Shown here: one piece after another, positions 8,746 through 16,504 of the stretch
Numbering within the stretch: the first letter of the stretch is position 1
How the letters are laid out: each line of letters opens with the position of its first letter
Source: an uncultured Collinsella sp.
Lineage (GTDB): Bacteria > Actinomycetota > Coriobacteriia > Coriobacteriales > Coriobacteriaceae
NCBI GenBank assembly: GCA_900554325.1
Contig: USHA01000029.1
Coordinates: 1 to 22,217, forward strand
Length of the DNA: 22,217 nt
Direction: 5' to 3'
The notes under the pieces: generated by a model
What the model saw: the letters and a program-made list of their open reading frames with translations, nothing else
Databases searched by the model: none
What the model was told of the DNA's origin: nothing
Translations under genes and position numbers: made by a program

Positions 8746-8770
8746 GCCGCCCTCCCAGGGCGGCATTTTT
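8746..8770 (+). terminator. Intrinsic terminator of the EamA gene
   Basis: GCCGCCCT (8746-8753) pairs perfectly with AGGGCGGC (8757-8764) around a CCC loop, followed by ATTTTT. It begins 12 bases after the stop codon and is a textbook rho-independent terminator. Confidence 0.9.
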
Positions 8771-8796
8771 ATGTCATGCCCTTAAAGTAGTACCTT

Positions 8797-8818
8797 GCAC
8801 TTTACGCTATCAAAGTGC
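8797..8818 (+). promoter_or_regulatory. Inverted repeat upstream of the M20 gene, candidate operator
   Basis: GCACTTT (8797-8803) and AAAGTGC (8812-8818) form a perfect 7-bp inverted repeat with an 8-base spacer, 30 bases before the M20 start. It overlaps TTGCAC (8795-8800), a possible -35. It could be a repressor site controlling the M20-MFS pair; no cognate regulator is adjacent. Confidence 0.35.
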
Positions 8819-8848
8819 TTGCTGCAAAAACGTTACTGGAGGGCATCT

Positions 8849-10144
8849 ATGGCACCAGCACTGTCCGATCTTCAACCGCAATCAGCGCCCAAGGCCACCG
8901 CGGCGGCGCAGACCGCTATCGGTGACGGTCTTGTTGCAGAAGCTCAGGCTTTTGCAGACGAGCTCGCTGCGTGGCGACACGATCTACACCAGATGCCCGA
9001 GCTGGGTAATAGCCTCCCACAGACCTCTGCGTATATCCAAGCGCGCCTGACCGAGATGGACATCCCATTTGCCACGCTCGTTGATGGTTCCTGCGTTGTG
9101 GGCCTTGTCGGCGCCGGTGCCGCCGCGGCCCAAGGCAATGGCGTCTGCACGGACGAACAGGCCGGTACGGTCATCATGCTCCGTGGCGATATGGATGCCC
9201 TGCCTGTTGCCGAGGAGTCGGGCGAGCCCTTTGCATCCACCAACGGCTGCATGCACGCTTGCGGTCACGATATGCACGCGACGGCGCTGCTTGGTGCGGC
9301 TCGTATGCTCAAAGCGCGCGAGGCAGAGCTTGTTGATGCCAACGCTACGGTTAAGTTGCTGTTCCAGCCGGGCGAGGAAACCTTTGAGGGTGCCCGCGCC
9401 GCCATCGCCGACGGTCTGCTGCAGAACCCGCGCCCTCAGGTCGCCTTTGCCATGCATGTCAATAGCCAGTCGCCGCTTGGCCTGGTGCTTTACGGCAGCC
9501 CGGCGCTCTCGGGCGTGTACGGTTTCCGCATCACGCTGCAGGGCAAGGGCGGTCATGGCTCGAGCCCCGAGATCTGCATCGACCCCATTACGGCGGGTGT
9601 GCATGTGCATCTGGCACTTCAGGAGCTCATTGCTCGCGAAGTGCCGGCGGCCAAGGAGGTCGCACTGACCGTGGGTAAGTTCGCCGGCGGTCAGGCCGCA
9701 AATGTCATCCCCGACACTTGTGTGCTCGAGGGAACGCTGCGTGGCTTCGATGTCGATCTCATGGCTCATCTCAAGGAACGTATCGCCGAGGTCGTCAACG
9801 GCGTGGCCGCAACGTATCGCACGCCGGCGACCCTCGAGACACTCTCGGATGTTCCCCCGCTCGTACTCGATGACGATATGACGCAAGCGTCGCTTGGCTA
9901 CGTGGACGCGGTGCTGCCCAAGGCCGCCTTCCTGCCGCTGTTCCACGCCATGGCGAGTGAGGACTTCGCGTTGATTTCGAGCGAGATCCCGAGTGCGTAC
10001 TTTACCGTGGGCGCCGCTGTAACCGATACGGATGAGCATTTTGCCCAGCACCATCCCAAGGCGCGCTTTAACGATGCCGAGCTGCCGCTCGGTGCCGCAG
10101 CTTATACCGCTGTCGCTTTGGGCTACATCGCCGACCACCGATAG
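8849..10144 (+). CDS. M20D-family amidohydrolase (metallo-amidase/deacylase)
   Basis: Cytosolic metal-dependent amidohydrolase of the M20D group (hippurate hydrolase, N-acyl-amino-acid and IAA-amino-acid hydrolases, N-acetyl-diaminopimelate deacetylase), which cuts acyl groups or conjugates from amino acids. Visible motifs are WRHDLHQMPELG (42-53), LRGDMDALPVAEE (111-123), MHACGHDMHA (135-144; C138 and H140 likely metal ligands), LFQPGEE (171-177; E176/E177), AMHV (H203), GKGGHGSSP in the dimerisation domain (H236), and a C-terminal QHHPKARF. The length of 431 aa includes about 30 extra residues at the N-terminus. I chose ATG 8849 because GGAGGG (8838-8843) precedes it; the frame opens earlier, at TTG 8795, without a good site. 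The MFS gene follows after 39 bases, so the enzyme probably acts on what that transporter imports. The exact substrate is unknown. Confidence 0.9.
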   Translation: MAPALSDLQPQSAPKATAAAQTAIGDGLVAEAQAFADELAAWRHDLHQMPELGNSLPQTSAYIQARLTEMDIPFATLVDGSCVVGLVGAGAAAAQGNGVCTDEQAGTVIMLRGDMDALPVAEESGEPFASTNGCMHACGHDMHATALLGAARMLKAREAELVDANATVKLLFQPGEETFEGARAAIADGLLQNPRPQVAFAMHVNSQSPLGLVLYGSPALSGVYGFRITLQGKGGHGSSPEICIDPITAGVHVHLALQELIAREVPAAKEVALTVGKFAGGQAANVIPDTCVLEGTLRGFDVDLMAHLKERIAEVVNGVAATYRTPATLETLSDVPPLVLDDDMTQASLGYVDAVLPKAAFLPLFHAMASEDFALISSEIPSAYFTVGAAVTDTDEHFAQHHPKARFNDAELPLGAAAYTAVALGYIADHR

Positions 10145-10183
10145 CACCCAATCTTGCTACTCGTTTGTTTAAAAAGGAGCAGT

Positions 10184-11488
10184 ATGTCCCAGCAACGTAA
10201 GTTCTTCCCCGGCTGGCTCGTCGTGGCCTCCGGCTTTGTGATCATGGCCACGTGCTACACCATTTTCGTCAACTGCATGAGCCTGTTTCAGCCGCTCATC
10301 GTAAGCGACCTCGGGATTACGCTTGCGCAGTACAACATCTCCAACGCCATCTCCACTGTGGTGAGCGTTATCGGCTCACTTGTGATCGGTCATGTGGCCG
10401 ATAAAGTGAGCGGTCGCGTTTTGGGCTCCCTCACTGTAATCGCCACCTCTGCCGTTCTTGCCGGGATGAGCTTTGTCGGTGAGCTGTGGCAGGTCTACGT
10501 GCTCTTTGCCGTCTCGGGGTGCTTTGCCGTCGCCTCGACCCGTCTGCTTATCAGCCTGGTGACCGCCAACTGGTTTGCGGCCAAGCGAGGCCTTGCCATC
10601 TCCATCGCACTTTCGGGTTCGGGCTTTGGCGGCGCTATTCTGTCTCCCATCGTGAGCTCGCTGATCGTGAGCGTTGGCTGGCGTTCCGCCTTCCTGGTGC
10701 TCGCGGCTATCTGTATGGTGGCGGCGCTGCCCATCACGGCCTATTCCTTCCGCACCAAGCCTTCCGAGATCGGTCTTAAGCCGCTCGGCGAGAACCCGGG
10801 CGATCCGTCCGTCTCGACGGCTGGCGACAAGGACGAGTACACGGCGCCCGAGGTTAACGTTGGCTGGTCTCGCATCAAGAAGAGCCCGGCGTTTTGGCTG
10901 CTTGTCGTCGCCTTCCTCTTTATGGGCCTCGTTAACGGCGCCATCTTGCCCAACCAGGTTACCAACATGACGAGCGTTACCGTCAACGGCGCCAAGATCG
11001 TCACGGGCGGTCACGATCCCATGTGGGCGGGCACTGTGCTTTCGGCCTACATGGTCACCGTCGTTATCGCCAAGATTTCGCTCGGCGCCATCTACGATCG
11101 CTTTGGCCTGCGCTTTGGCAACGTGCTGGGATCCGTTGCGTGCATTATCGCCTGCGTTGCTCTGTGCTTCCCCGCAACCGACCTCGGCCCCATCGTGGCC
11201 GCTGTGAGCTTTGGTATCGGAACGTGCATGGGCACCATCACGCCTACCATCGCCGCGTCCAAGCAGTTTGGCATGGCCGACCTCGGCAAGGTCACGGGCA
11301 CCATTACCTCGCTCGAGATGGTCGGCGGCACCGTGGGTGCCATTGTCTCGGGTGTGCTGTTCGATGCCACGGGCTCCTTTGCGAGCGCCTGGATTGTGTG
11401 CCTGGCGTGCTCCGTGGTCATGCTCGTGTTCCTGCTGGCATCCGAGCCCATCGCCGCCAAGCTGCGCGCGAGCGTGGCGGGGGAGTAG
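10184..11488 (+). CDS. MFS transporter
   Basis: Twelve-segment major facilitator superfamily transporter of 434 aa. It has the MFS loop 2-3 signature GHVADKVSGRVLGS (consensus G-x3-D-x2-GR), a central cytosolic loop with EVNVGWSRIKKSPAFW, and the second-half equivalent LGAIYDRFGLRFGNVLGS. The overall look (FFPGWLVVASGFVIMATCYTIFVNCMSLFQPLIVSDLGIT at the start, ANWFAAKRGLAISIALSGSGFGGAI in mid-domain) resembles monocarboxylate/oxalate-formate antiporter-like MFS proteins, suggesting an organic anion or conjugate as substrate. ATG 10184 is preceded by AAAAAGGAG (10171-10179); the upstream TTG at 10154 lacks a site. It lies 39 bases after the M20 amidohydrolase and probably shares its transcript. 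Terminated at 11668-11738. Confidence 0.88.
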   Translation: MSQQRKFFPGWLVVASGFVIMATCYTIFVNCMSLFQPLIVSDLGITLAQYNISNAISTVVSVIGSLVIGHVADKVSGRVLGSLTVIATSAVLAGMSFVGELWQVYVLFAVSGCFAVASTRLLISLVTANWFAAKRGLAISIALSGSGFGGAILSPIVSSLIVSVGWRSAFLVLAAICMVAALPITAYSFRTKPSEIGLKPLGENPGDPSVSTAGDKDEYTAPEVNVGWSRIKKSPAFWLLVVAFLFMGLVNGAILPNQVTNMTSVTVNGAKIVTGGHDPMWAGTVLSAYMVTVVIAKISLGAIYDRFGLRFGNVLGSVACIIACVALCFPATDLGPIVAAVSFGIGTCMGTITPTIAASKQFGMADLGKVTGTITSLEMVGGTVGAIVSGVLFDATGSFASAWIVCLACSVVMLVFLLASEPIAAKLRASVAGE

Positions 11489-11523
11489 ACGTCCATCGCT
11501 CTTTGCTGTTCGCCCCGTTCTGT

Positions 11524-11587
11524 CCGTGGCTGCCCTGGAAGCCGAATGGATGCTCGTACCATCATTCGGTTTCCAAGGCGGCCACGG
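11524..11587. repeat. Long hairpin 1 of 3 between MFS and hisS (25-bp arms)
   Basis: The arms at 11524-11548 and 11563-11587 are complementary over 25 positions, with two G:U pairs and one C:A mismatch, around a 14-base loop. No T-run follows, so it is not a classical terminator. It is the first of three consecutive hairpins in this gene-free stretch (11489-11792). Confidence 0.65.
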
Positions 11588-11597
11588 GCCTACGAAA

Positions 11598-11661
11598 TGA
11601 TCCGTTTTCCTCCGTCCCCAACAGATCACGTGATCCGAAGGGGACGGAGGAAAGCGGATCA
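11598..11661. repeat. Long hairpin 2 of 3, CCTCCGTCCCC element
   Basis: The arms at 11598-11619 and 11640-11661 pair over 22 positions with a single G:U wobble. The arms begin and end in TGATCCG / CGGATCA and contain CCTCCGTCCCC. The 20-base loop holds a perfect 12-bp palindrome GATCACGTGATC (11624-11635). No T-run follows. A partial second copy at 2376-2400 suggests a dispersed intergenic element. Confidence 0.7.
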
Positions 11662-11667
11662 CAAACA

Positions 11668-11738
11668 GCGGCGGCGCGTCTGGCCGAACGAGCCCCCATA
11701 CCCTCGTTCGGTCAGACGCGCCGCCGCGTTTTGTTTTT
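11668..11738 (+). terminator. Long hairpin 3 of 3, strong intrinsic terminator
   Basis: The arms at 11668-11692 and 11703-11727 pair over 25 positions with one G:U wobble, around a 10-base loop, followed by GTTTTGTTTTT (11728-11738). It is an unusually long GC-rich terminator stem and closes the M20-MFS transcript just before the hisS promoter. Confidence 0.88.
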
Positions 11739-11744
11739 GTGCCG

Positions 11745-11750
11745 TATAAT
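11745..11750 (+). promoter_or_regulatory. hisS -10 box
   Basis: A perfect TATAAT lies 42 bases before the hisS ATG and 7 bases after the terminator T-run. The -35 region would fall inside the terminator's right arm, and no clear -35 hexamer is visible. Confidence 0.5.
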
Positions 11751-11792
11751 GACCACTACCTATGACGCGATACAAAAGAAAGGTGTTTGCCC

Positions 11793-13106
11793 ATGCAGGC
11801 ACAGAAGGCGGAGGGAACCCGCGACCTTATCGGCGCCGAGATGCGCGCCTGGCAAAAGATGCAGCAGATTGCGGCCAGCGTATTCGAGCCGTTTGGCTTT
11901 AAGCCCATCGAGACGCCCGCGATCGAGCAGGTGGACGTGTTTGTCCACGGTATCGGCCAGTCGACCGACGTCGTGCGCAAGGAGATGTTCCGCGTGTTTA
12001 GCGGCGCCAACCTGGAGCGCGTCTTTACCGAAGGCACCGACAACAAGCTCAAGCCCAAGCAGCGCCTAGCCCTTCGTCCCGAGGGCACGGCCGGTGTGGT
12101 GCGCGCCGTCGTGGAGAACAACCTGGTGCCCCAGGGCTCCACGCCGTTTAAGGCTTACTACGCCGAGGCCATGTTCCGTGGCGAGCGTCCCCAGAAGGGT
12201 CGCCTGCGCCAGTTCCATCAGGTGGGCATCGAGTGGCTCGGCGCTCCCGATCCGGCTGCCGACGCCGAGTGCATCATCATGCTCATGGAGTTCTACAAGC
12301 GCCTGGGCTTCGATCTGTCCAAGCTCCGTCTGCTTATTAACTCGATGGGCGATGCGCAGTGCCGTCCGGCATACCGCGAGCAGGTCAAGCAGTTCATTCT
12401 CGATCACGCCGACGAGATGTGCGACGAGTGCCGCGAGCGCGCCGAGCTCAACCCGCTGCGCGCCTTCGACTGCAAGAACGACCACTGCCGCGAGATCATG
12501 GCCGACGCCCCGCTGATGGGCGACAACCTGTGCGACGAGTGCCGCGAGCACTACGAGCAAGTCAAGCGCTATCTGGACGCCGCCGGTATCGAGTATGTTG
12601 AGGATCCCACCCTGGTGCGCGGCCTGGACTACTACACCCGTACTGTCTTTGAGGTCGAGGCTCCCGGCGCCGGTGTCGGCTCCATCGGTGGTGGCGGTCG
12701 CTACGATGGCCTCGTTGAGCTCGAGGGCGGTAAGCCCACGGCGGGCGTCGGCTTTGCCGTCGGCTTTGAGCGCGCCCTGCTGGCCCTGCAGGCCTTTGGC
12801 AGCGACCTGGGTGCCGAGGAGGTCCCGTGCGTCTACGTTGCCAACGCCGGCAAGGAGCTGCGTCAGAACGTCTTTACCATTACGCAGCAGCTTCGCGCTG
12901 CAGGGATTGTGACCGAGGCCGACTATCAGGGCCGTTCCCTTAAGGCCCAGTTTAAGCAGGCCGACAAGGTGGGCGCTAAGCTCATCCTAGTCCTGGGTGG
13001 CGACGAGCTTGCCGCCGGCAAGGTCAAGGTGCGCGACATGCAGAGCCACGACGAGGTACTGGTCGATTTGGCCAACGTTGTCGAGGCGGTTCGCGAGCGC
13101 CTGTAG
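11793..13106 (+). CDS. hisS: Histidyl-tRNA synthetase
   Basis: Class II aminoacyl-tRNA synthetase charging tRNA-His in the cytosol. The N-terminus EGTRDLIGAEM and the motif 1 region are followed by motif 2 (RPEGTAGVVRAVVENNL, then FRGERPQKGRLRQFHQVGIEWLG). The HisRS-specific signature comes next (LVRGLDYYTRTVFEV), then the motif 3 region SIGGGGRYDGLVELEGGKPTAGVGFAVGFERALLAL. The C-terminal anticodon-binding domain is complete (VYVANAGKELRQNVFTITQQLRAAGI...). The length of 437 aa is normal. The frame opens at TTG 11787, but ATG 11793 is preceded by AAAGAAAGG (11775-11783) at good spacing and gives the usual short N-terminus. hisS is often next to aspS in bacteria; here aspS lies about 9 kb downstream. 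Confidence 0.97.
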   Translation: MQAQKAEGTRDLIGAEMRAWQKMQQIAASVFEPFGFKPIETPAIEQVDVFVHGIGQSTDVVRKEMFRVFSGANLERVFTEGTDNKLKPKQRLALRPEGTAGVVRAVVENNLVPQGSTPFKAYYAEAMFRGERPQKGRLRQFHQVGIEWLGAPDPAADAECIIMLMEFYKRLGFDLSKLRLLINSMGDAQCRPAYREQVKQFILDHADEMCDECRERAELNPLRAFDCKNDHCREIMADAPLMGDNLCDECREHYEQVKRYLDAAGIEYVEDPTLVRGLDYYTRTVFEVEAPGAGVGSIGGGGRYDGLVELEGGKPTAGVGFAVGFERALLALQAFGSDLGAEEVPCVYVANAGKELRQNVFTITQQLRAAGIVTEADYQGRSLKAQFKQADKVGAKLILVLGGDELAAGKVKVRDMQSHDEVLVDLANVVEAVRERL

Positions 13107-13163
13107 CGTATCTTTTTGAGCTGCGGGCCTGCTAACGTGCCCTGCTCATGGAGAGCGATTGTT

Positions 13164-13203
13164 ACGGGGGTGTTTCGCATTTATGCGGAATGCCCCCGTT
13201 TGC
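13164..13203 (+). terminator. Probable hisS terminator
   Basis: ACGGGGG (13164-13170) pairs with CCCCCGT (13193-13199), and the stem continues inward to about 17 bp with three G:U pairs and almost no loop. Only a short TTT follows, so termination may be moderate. It lies 57 bases after the hisS stop. Confidence 0.6.
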
Positions 13204-13290
13204 ATATGCCGTCCACCGAGAAATACGACCATTTGGGGCAAAAAGCCTTGCAATGCAGAAAATACTTTTGTGTGGTAAAGCGCAATCAGC

Positions 13291-13319
13291 TTCGAAAGTT
13301 TTTGCCGAGTGCCTATAAT
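13291..13319 (+). promoter_or_regulatory. Candidate ppc promoter
   Basis: A perfect TATAAT (13314-13319) lies exactly 17 bases after TTCGAA (13291-13296), a weak -35. It is about 45 bases before the start of ppc, within an AT-rich stretch. Confidence 0.5.
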
Positions 13320-13363
13320 AAATACCGCATGTTACGTGCATAGAAGGAGGAATGGGAGGAAAC

Positions 13364-16177
13364 GTGGCTGAGAACCTAAGCAACCAGTCTGTACCCGAAG
13401 CCGCGGCGCGCGTCGCTGCCGTGGTCAACCGCCTCGTTAACCGAATCGGCTCGAATGCCGAATCCAAGGAGCGTCTCGCCGAGATCGAGATCCCCGAGGA
13501 GCTGCGCGACAATCTGGCGCTGTTCTTGCGCCTGGAGCGCCGTGTGCTTAGCGAGTATGATCCCGAGATCGCGGACCTGTTCGACAAGATTTTGACAGCC
13601 GAGATTGTGGCCAACGCCGGAAACCCCGGCACGCGTGCTGCCGACGAGTCCGTCGACGAGCAGGGCGTGCCCGCTGCCGACGAGCCCACCGCCGTGGCGT
13701 TTCGTGAGGTCGTCGATCTGATCGACAGCCTGCCGCTCGATAAGCAGCAGGTTATCGTCCGCGCCTTTACGAGCTTCTTCCATCTGGCTAACCTGTCGGA
13801 GGAGAACTACCGTGTCGCGCAGCTGCGTGAGCGCGAGGCCGGCGCATCGACCGATACCGAGGTCGATCCCGCCAACGAACTCACCGTCGCCTATCACCAG
13901 TTGGTAAACGAGATGGGCGTCGAGGGTGCCAACGAGCTGCTCGGCAAGCTTGAGTTCCACCCCGTCTTTACCGCGCATCCCACTGAGGCCCGTCGTAAGG
14001 CCGTCGAGGGCAAGATTCGCCGTATCTCCAACCTGCTGGAGGAGCGTCCGCGTCTGGGCGGCTCCGACCTGGTGGAGAACGAGCGCCATATGCTGCAGGA
14101 GATCGACGCCTTGGTGCGTACGAGCCCCATCGCGCTCAAGAAGCCCACGCCGGTCGAGGAAGCCGATACCATCATCGACATCTTCGATAACACGCTGTTC
14201 GACGTTATCCCCGTCATCTATCGTCGTTTTGACGACTGGGTGCTGGGCGACAAGGCCGGTACCGTGCCGCCGCTGTGCCCGGCGTTCTTCCACCCCGGCA
14301 GCTGGATCGGCTCCGACCGCGACGGTAACCCCAACGTTACCGCCAAGGTGAGTCGCGAGGTCGCCGCCAAGTACTTCACCCATATGGTGCTCAAGCTCGA
14401 GGACAAGTGCCGCCGCATTGGCCGCAACCTGACGCTCGAGGCCACCTACAGCAAGCCGTCTGCCGAGCTCATCAACCTGTGGAACCATCAGGTCGAGATG
14501 AGCACCCAGTACACGGCCCGCGCCGAGCTGATTTCCGAGCACGAGCCGCATCGCGCCGTCATGCTCGTCATGGCCGACCGTCTGAACGCCACCGTACGTC
14601 GTATCACCGATACCATGTACCACAGCGCCGATGAGTTCCTGGAGGACCTGCGCGTCGTCCAGCGTTCGCTTGCTGCCTGCGGTGCCGTCCGTGCCGCCTA
14701 CGGTCCGGTCCAGACCATCATCTGGCAGGTCGAGTCCTTCGGCTTCCATATGGTCGAGATGGAGTTCCGTCAGCATTCCGTGGTGCACGCCCGCGCCCTC
14801 AAGGATATCCACGAGAACGGTATCCATGGCGATTTGCAGCCCATGACGCGCGAGGTCATCGACACCTTCCGTGCCATCGGTTCCATCCAAAAGCGCTACG
14901 GCAAGAAGATGGCGCACCGCTACATCATCTCGTTCACCAAGAGCGCCCAGCATGTGGCCGACGTCTTTGAGCTTGCCCACCTGTCCTTTGCACACGAGGA
15001 GGATGTCCCCGAGCTCGACGTGATCCCGTTGTTCGAGCAGCTCGAGGACCTCGAGGGCTGCGTTGACGTGCTCGACCAGATGCTTACGCTGCCCGTGGTG
15101 CAAAAACGCCTTGCCCAGACCAACCGCCGCATGGAGGTCATGCTGGGCTATTCCGACTCCTCCAAGGATGCCGGTCCTACCACGGCCATGCTCGCGCTGC
15201 ACTCCGCGCAGGAGCGCATCGCCAAGTGGGCCGAGAAGAACGATATCGACCTGGTGCTCATGCACGGTCGCGGCGGTGCCGTGGGCCGTGGCGGCGGCCC
15301 GGCCAACAAGGCCGTGCTGGCGCAGCCCAAGGGTTCGGTCAACTGCTTCTTTAAGCTCACCGAGCAGGGCGAGGTCATCTTTGCCCGTTACGGCAACCGC
15401 ACGCTGGCTCAGCGCCATGTTGAGTCCGTTGCTGCCGCAACGCTTTTGCAGTCGGCCCCGAGTGTCGAGAAGACCAACACCGAGACCACGCAGAAGTTCT
15501 GGGATATGGCCGAGAAGCTCAACACCGCAAGCCACGAGCGCTATCTGGACCTGCTGAACACCGAGGACTTTACACCGTGGTTCTCGACCGTGACGCCGCT
15601 GACCGAGGTCGGTCTGCTGCCGATCGGCTCGCGTCCGGCCAAGCGCGGTCTGGGTGCGAAGTCACTCGACGACCTGCGTACCATTCCGTGGATCTTCAGC
15701 TGGAGCCAGGCGCGCATTAACCTGGCCGCTTGGTACGGCCTGGGCACCGCCTGCGAGCAGCTTGGCGATCTTGACCAGCTCAAGGCTGCCTACCAGGAGT
15801 GGCCGTTCTTCCGCACCTTTATCGACAATATTGAGATGTCGATCGCCAAGACCGATCAGCGCATCGCCAAGATGTATCTGCACCTGGGCGATCGCCAGGA
15901 TCTGTCCGAGAAGGTCTTTACCGAGATGCAGCTCACGCGTAAGTGGGTCCTTGCCATCGTCGGTGACGAGTGGCCGCTGCAGCGCCGCCGCGTGCTCGGC
16001 TGCGCCGTCCGCGTGCGTAACCCCTATGTCGACGCCCTGTCCATCGCCCAGGTCCGCGCCCTTCGCGAGGTGCGCATGAATCAGGACGAGATGGCCGAGG
16101 AGAAGAAGGCCGAGTACATGAGCCTGATTCTTTCGACTGTGACCGGCGTCTCGGCAGGACTGCAGAACACGGGGTAA
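13364..16177 (+). CDS. ppc: Phosphoenolpyruvate carboxylase
   Basis: Anaplerotic enzyme forming oxaloacetate from PEP and bicarbonate in the cytosol; in fermenting anaerobes it feeds the reductive branch to succinate. All hallmark motifs are present: FTAHPTEARR (H about residue 205, equivalent to E. coli H138), SWIGSDRDGNPNVT, MLGYSDSSKDAGPTTA (bicarbonate/PEP-binding Lys), HGRGGAVGRGGGPA (catalytic Gly-rich loop), TEQGEVIFARYG, and the C-terminal VTGVSAGLQNTG. At about 937 aa it is some 50 aa longer than the E. coli enzyme, mainly from N-terminal additions including an Asp/Glu-rich insert near residues 85-110. The frame also contains ATG 13352, but AAGGAGG (13344-13350) ends one base before it, while GGAGG (13355-13359) precedes GTG 13364. 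I favour GTG 13364, without certainty. Monocistronic. Confidence 0.96.
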   Translation: MAENLSNQSVPEAAARVAAVVNRLVNRIGSNAESKERLAEIEIPEELRDNLALFLRLERRVLSEYDPEIADLFDKILTAEIVANAGNPGTRAADESVDEQGVPAADEPTAVAFREVVDLIDSLPLDKQQVIVRAFTSFFHLANLSEENYRVAQLREREAGASTDTEVDPANELTVAYHQLVNEMGVEGANELLGKLEFHPVFTAHPTEARRKAVEGKIRRISNLLEERPRLGGSDLVENERHMLQEIDALVRTSPIALKKPTPVEEADTIIDIFDNTLFDVIPVIYRRFDDWVLGDKAGTVPPLCPAFFHPGSWIGSDRDGNPNVTAKVSREVAAKYFTHMVLKLEDKCRRIGRNLTLEATYSKPSAELINLWNHQVEMSTQYTARAELISEHEPHRAVMLVMADRLNATVRRITDTMYHSADEFLEDLRVVQRSLAACGAVRAAYGPVQTIIWQVESFGFHMVEMEFRQHSVVHARALKDIHENGIHGDLQPMTREVIDTFRAIGSIQKRYGKKMAHRYIISFTKSAQHVADVFELAHLSFAHEEDVPELDVIPLFEQLEDLEGCVDVLDQMLTLPVVQKRLAQTNRRMEVMLGYSDSSKDAGPTTAMLALHSAQERIAKWAEKNDIDLVLMHGRGGAVGRGGGPANKAVLAQPKGSVNCFFKLTEQGEVIFARYGNRTLAQRHVESVAAATLLQSAPSVEKTNTETTQKFWDMAEKLNTASHERYLDLLNTEDFTPWFSTVTPLTEVGLLPIGSRPAKRGLGAKSLDDLRTIPWIFSWSQARINLAAWYGLGTACEQLGDLDQLKAAYQEWPFFRTFIDNIEMSIAKTDQRIAKMYLHLGDRQDLSEKVFTEMQLTRKWVLAIVGDEWPLQRRRVLGCAVRVRNPYVDALSIAQVRALREVRMNQDEMAEEKKAEYMSLILSTVTGVSAGLQNTG

Positions 16178-16349
16178 TAGATAGCCCTGCGATGTCCGGT
16201 CTTCTGGGATTAGGGCTGAAGAGAAGAATGGCGCGCTTCGCGCGTTTTGGATGGGGTCTGTCCCGGCGGCGTGTGCGGCGCTTTCGCGCCTCGCGCCTTA
16301 TCGGTCGGGATTGAGATGCTTTTGGCGCTTCGTGCATTACGACTGTGGT

Positions 16350-16382
16350 GGCCGCGGTCCTTTGGGATCGCGGCCGTTTTTT
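16350..16382 (+). terminator. ppc intrinsic terminator
   Basis: GGCCGCGGTCC (16350-16360) pairs with GGATCGCGGCC (16365-16375), 11 bp with one G:U, loop TTTG, followed by GTTTTTT. Strong intrinsic terminator, 172 bases after ppc. A smaller hairpin CGCGC-TTC-GCGCG with TTTT lies at 16232-16248 and might be a first, weaker stop. The rest of 16178-16349 shows no gene. Confidence 0.88.
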
Positions 16383-16426
16383 GTACCGCTTAAATGTGAA
16401 CGTTCTGTTAATGGGTTGGTGGGTGG

Positions 16427-16482
16427 TTGGTTGTTATCGGTGGGCGGCGTATCCTTCCAACGGTTTATCTAGTGTGTTAGAT
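16427..16482 (+). promoter_or_regulatory. Candidate larA promoter and operator
   Basis: TTGGTT (16427-16432) and TATCCT (16450-16455), 17 bases apart, form a plausible weak promoter. Just downstream, ATCTAGTGTGTTAGAT (16467-16482) is a 16-base imperfect palindrome with 5-bp arms. Its ATCT-N8-AGAT frame also occurs in the perfect palindrome upstream of larB (21164-21181). An 8-bp palindrome GAACGTTC lies upstream at 16398-16405. All of this is inference from pattern. Confidence 0.3.
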
Positions 16483-16504
16483 GAAAGGAAGAGGGCGCTC
16501 GTCG

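Noticed and set aside
11023..12069. 348-codon plus-strand frame bridging the MFS gene and hisS
   Set aside because: It runs across a strong terminator and a promoter, is out of frame with both genes, and is Arg/His/Cys-rich without a domain.
13376..15535. 719-codon minus-strand open frame opposite ppc
   Set aside because: Antisense to an unmistakable PEP carboxylase, with no ribosome site or recognisable domain.
16390..16411. CRP/FNR-type (LarR-like) site upstream of larA around TGTGAACGTTC
   Set aside because: One half resembles TGTGA, but the other half does not match TCACA and the flanking TTAA repeats are not symmetric about the GAACGTTC centre.
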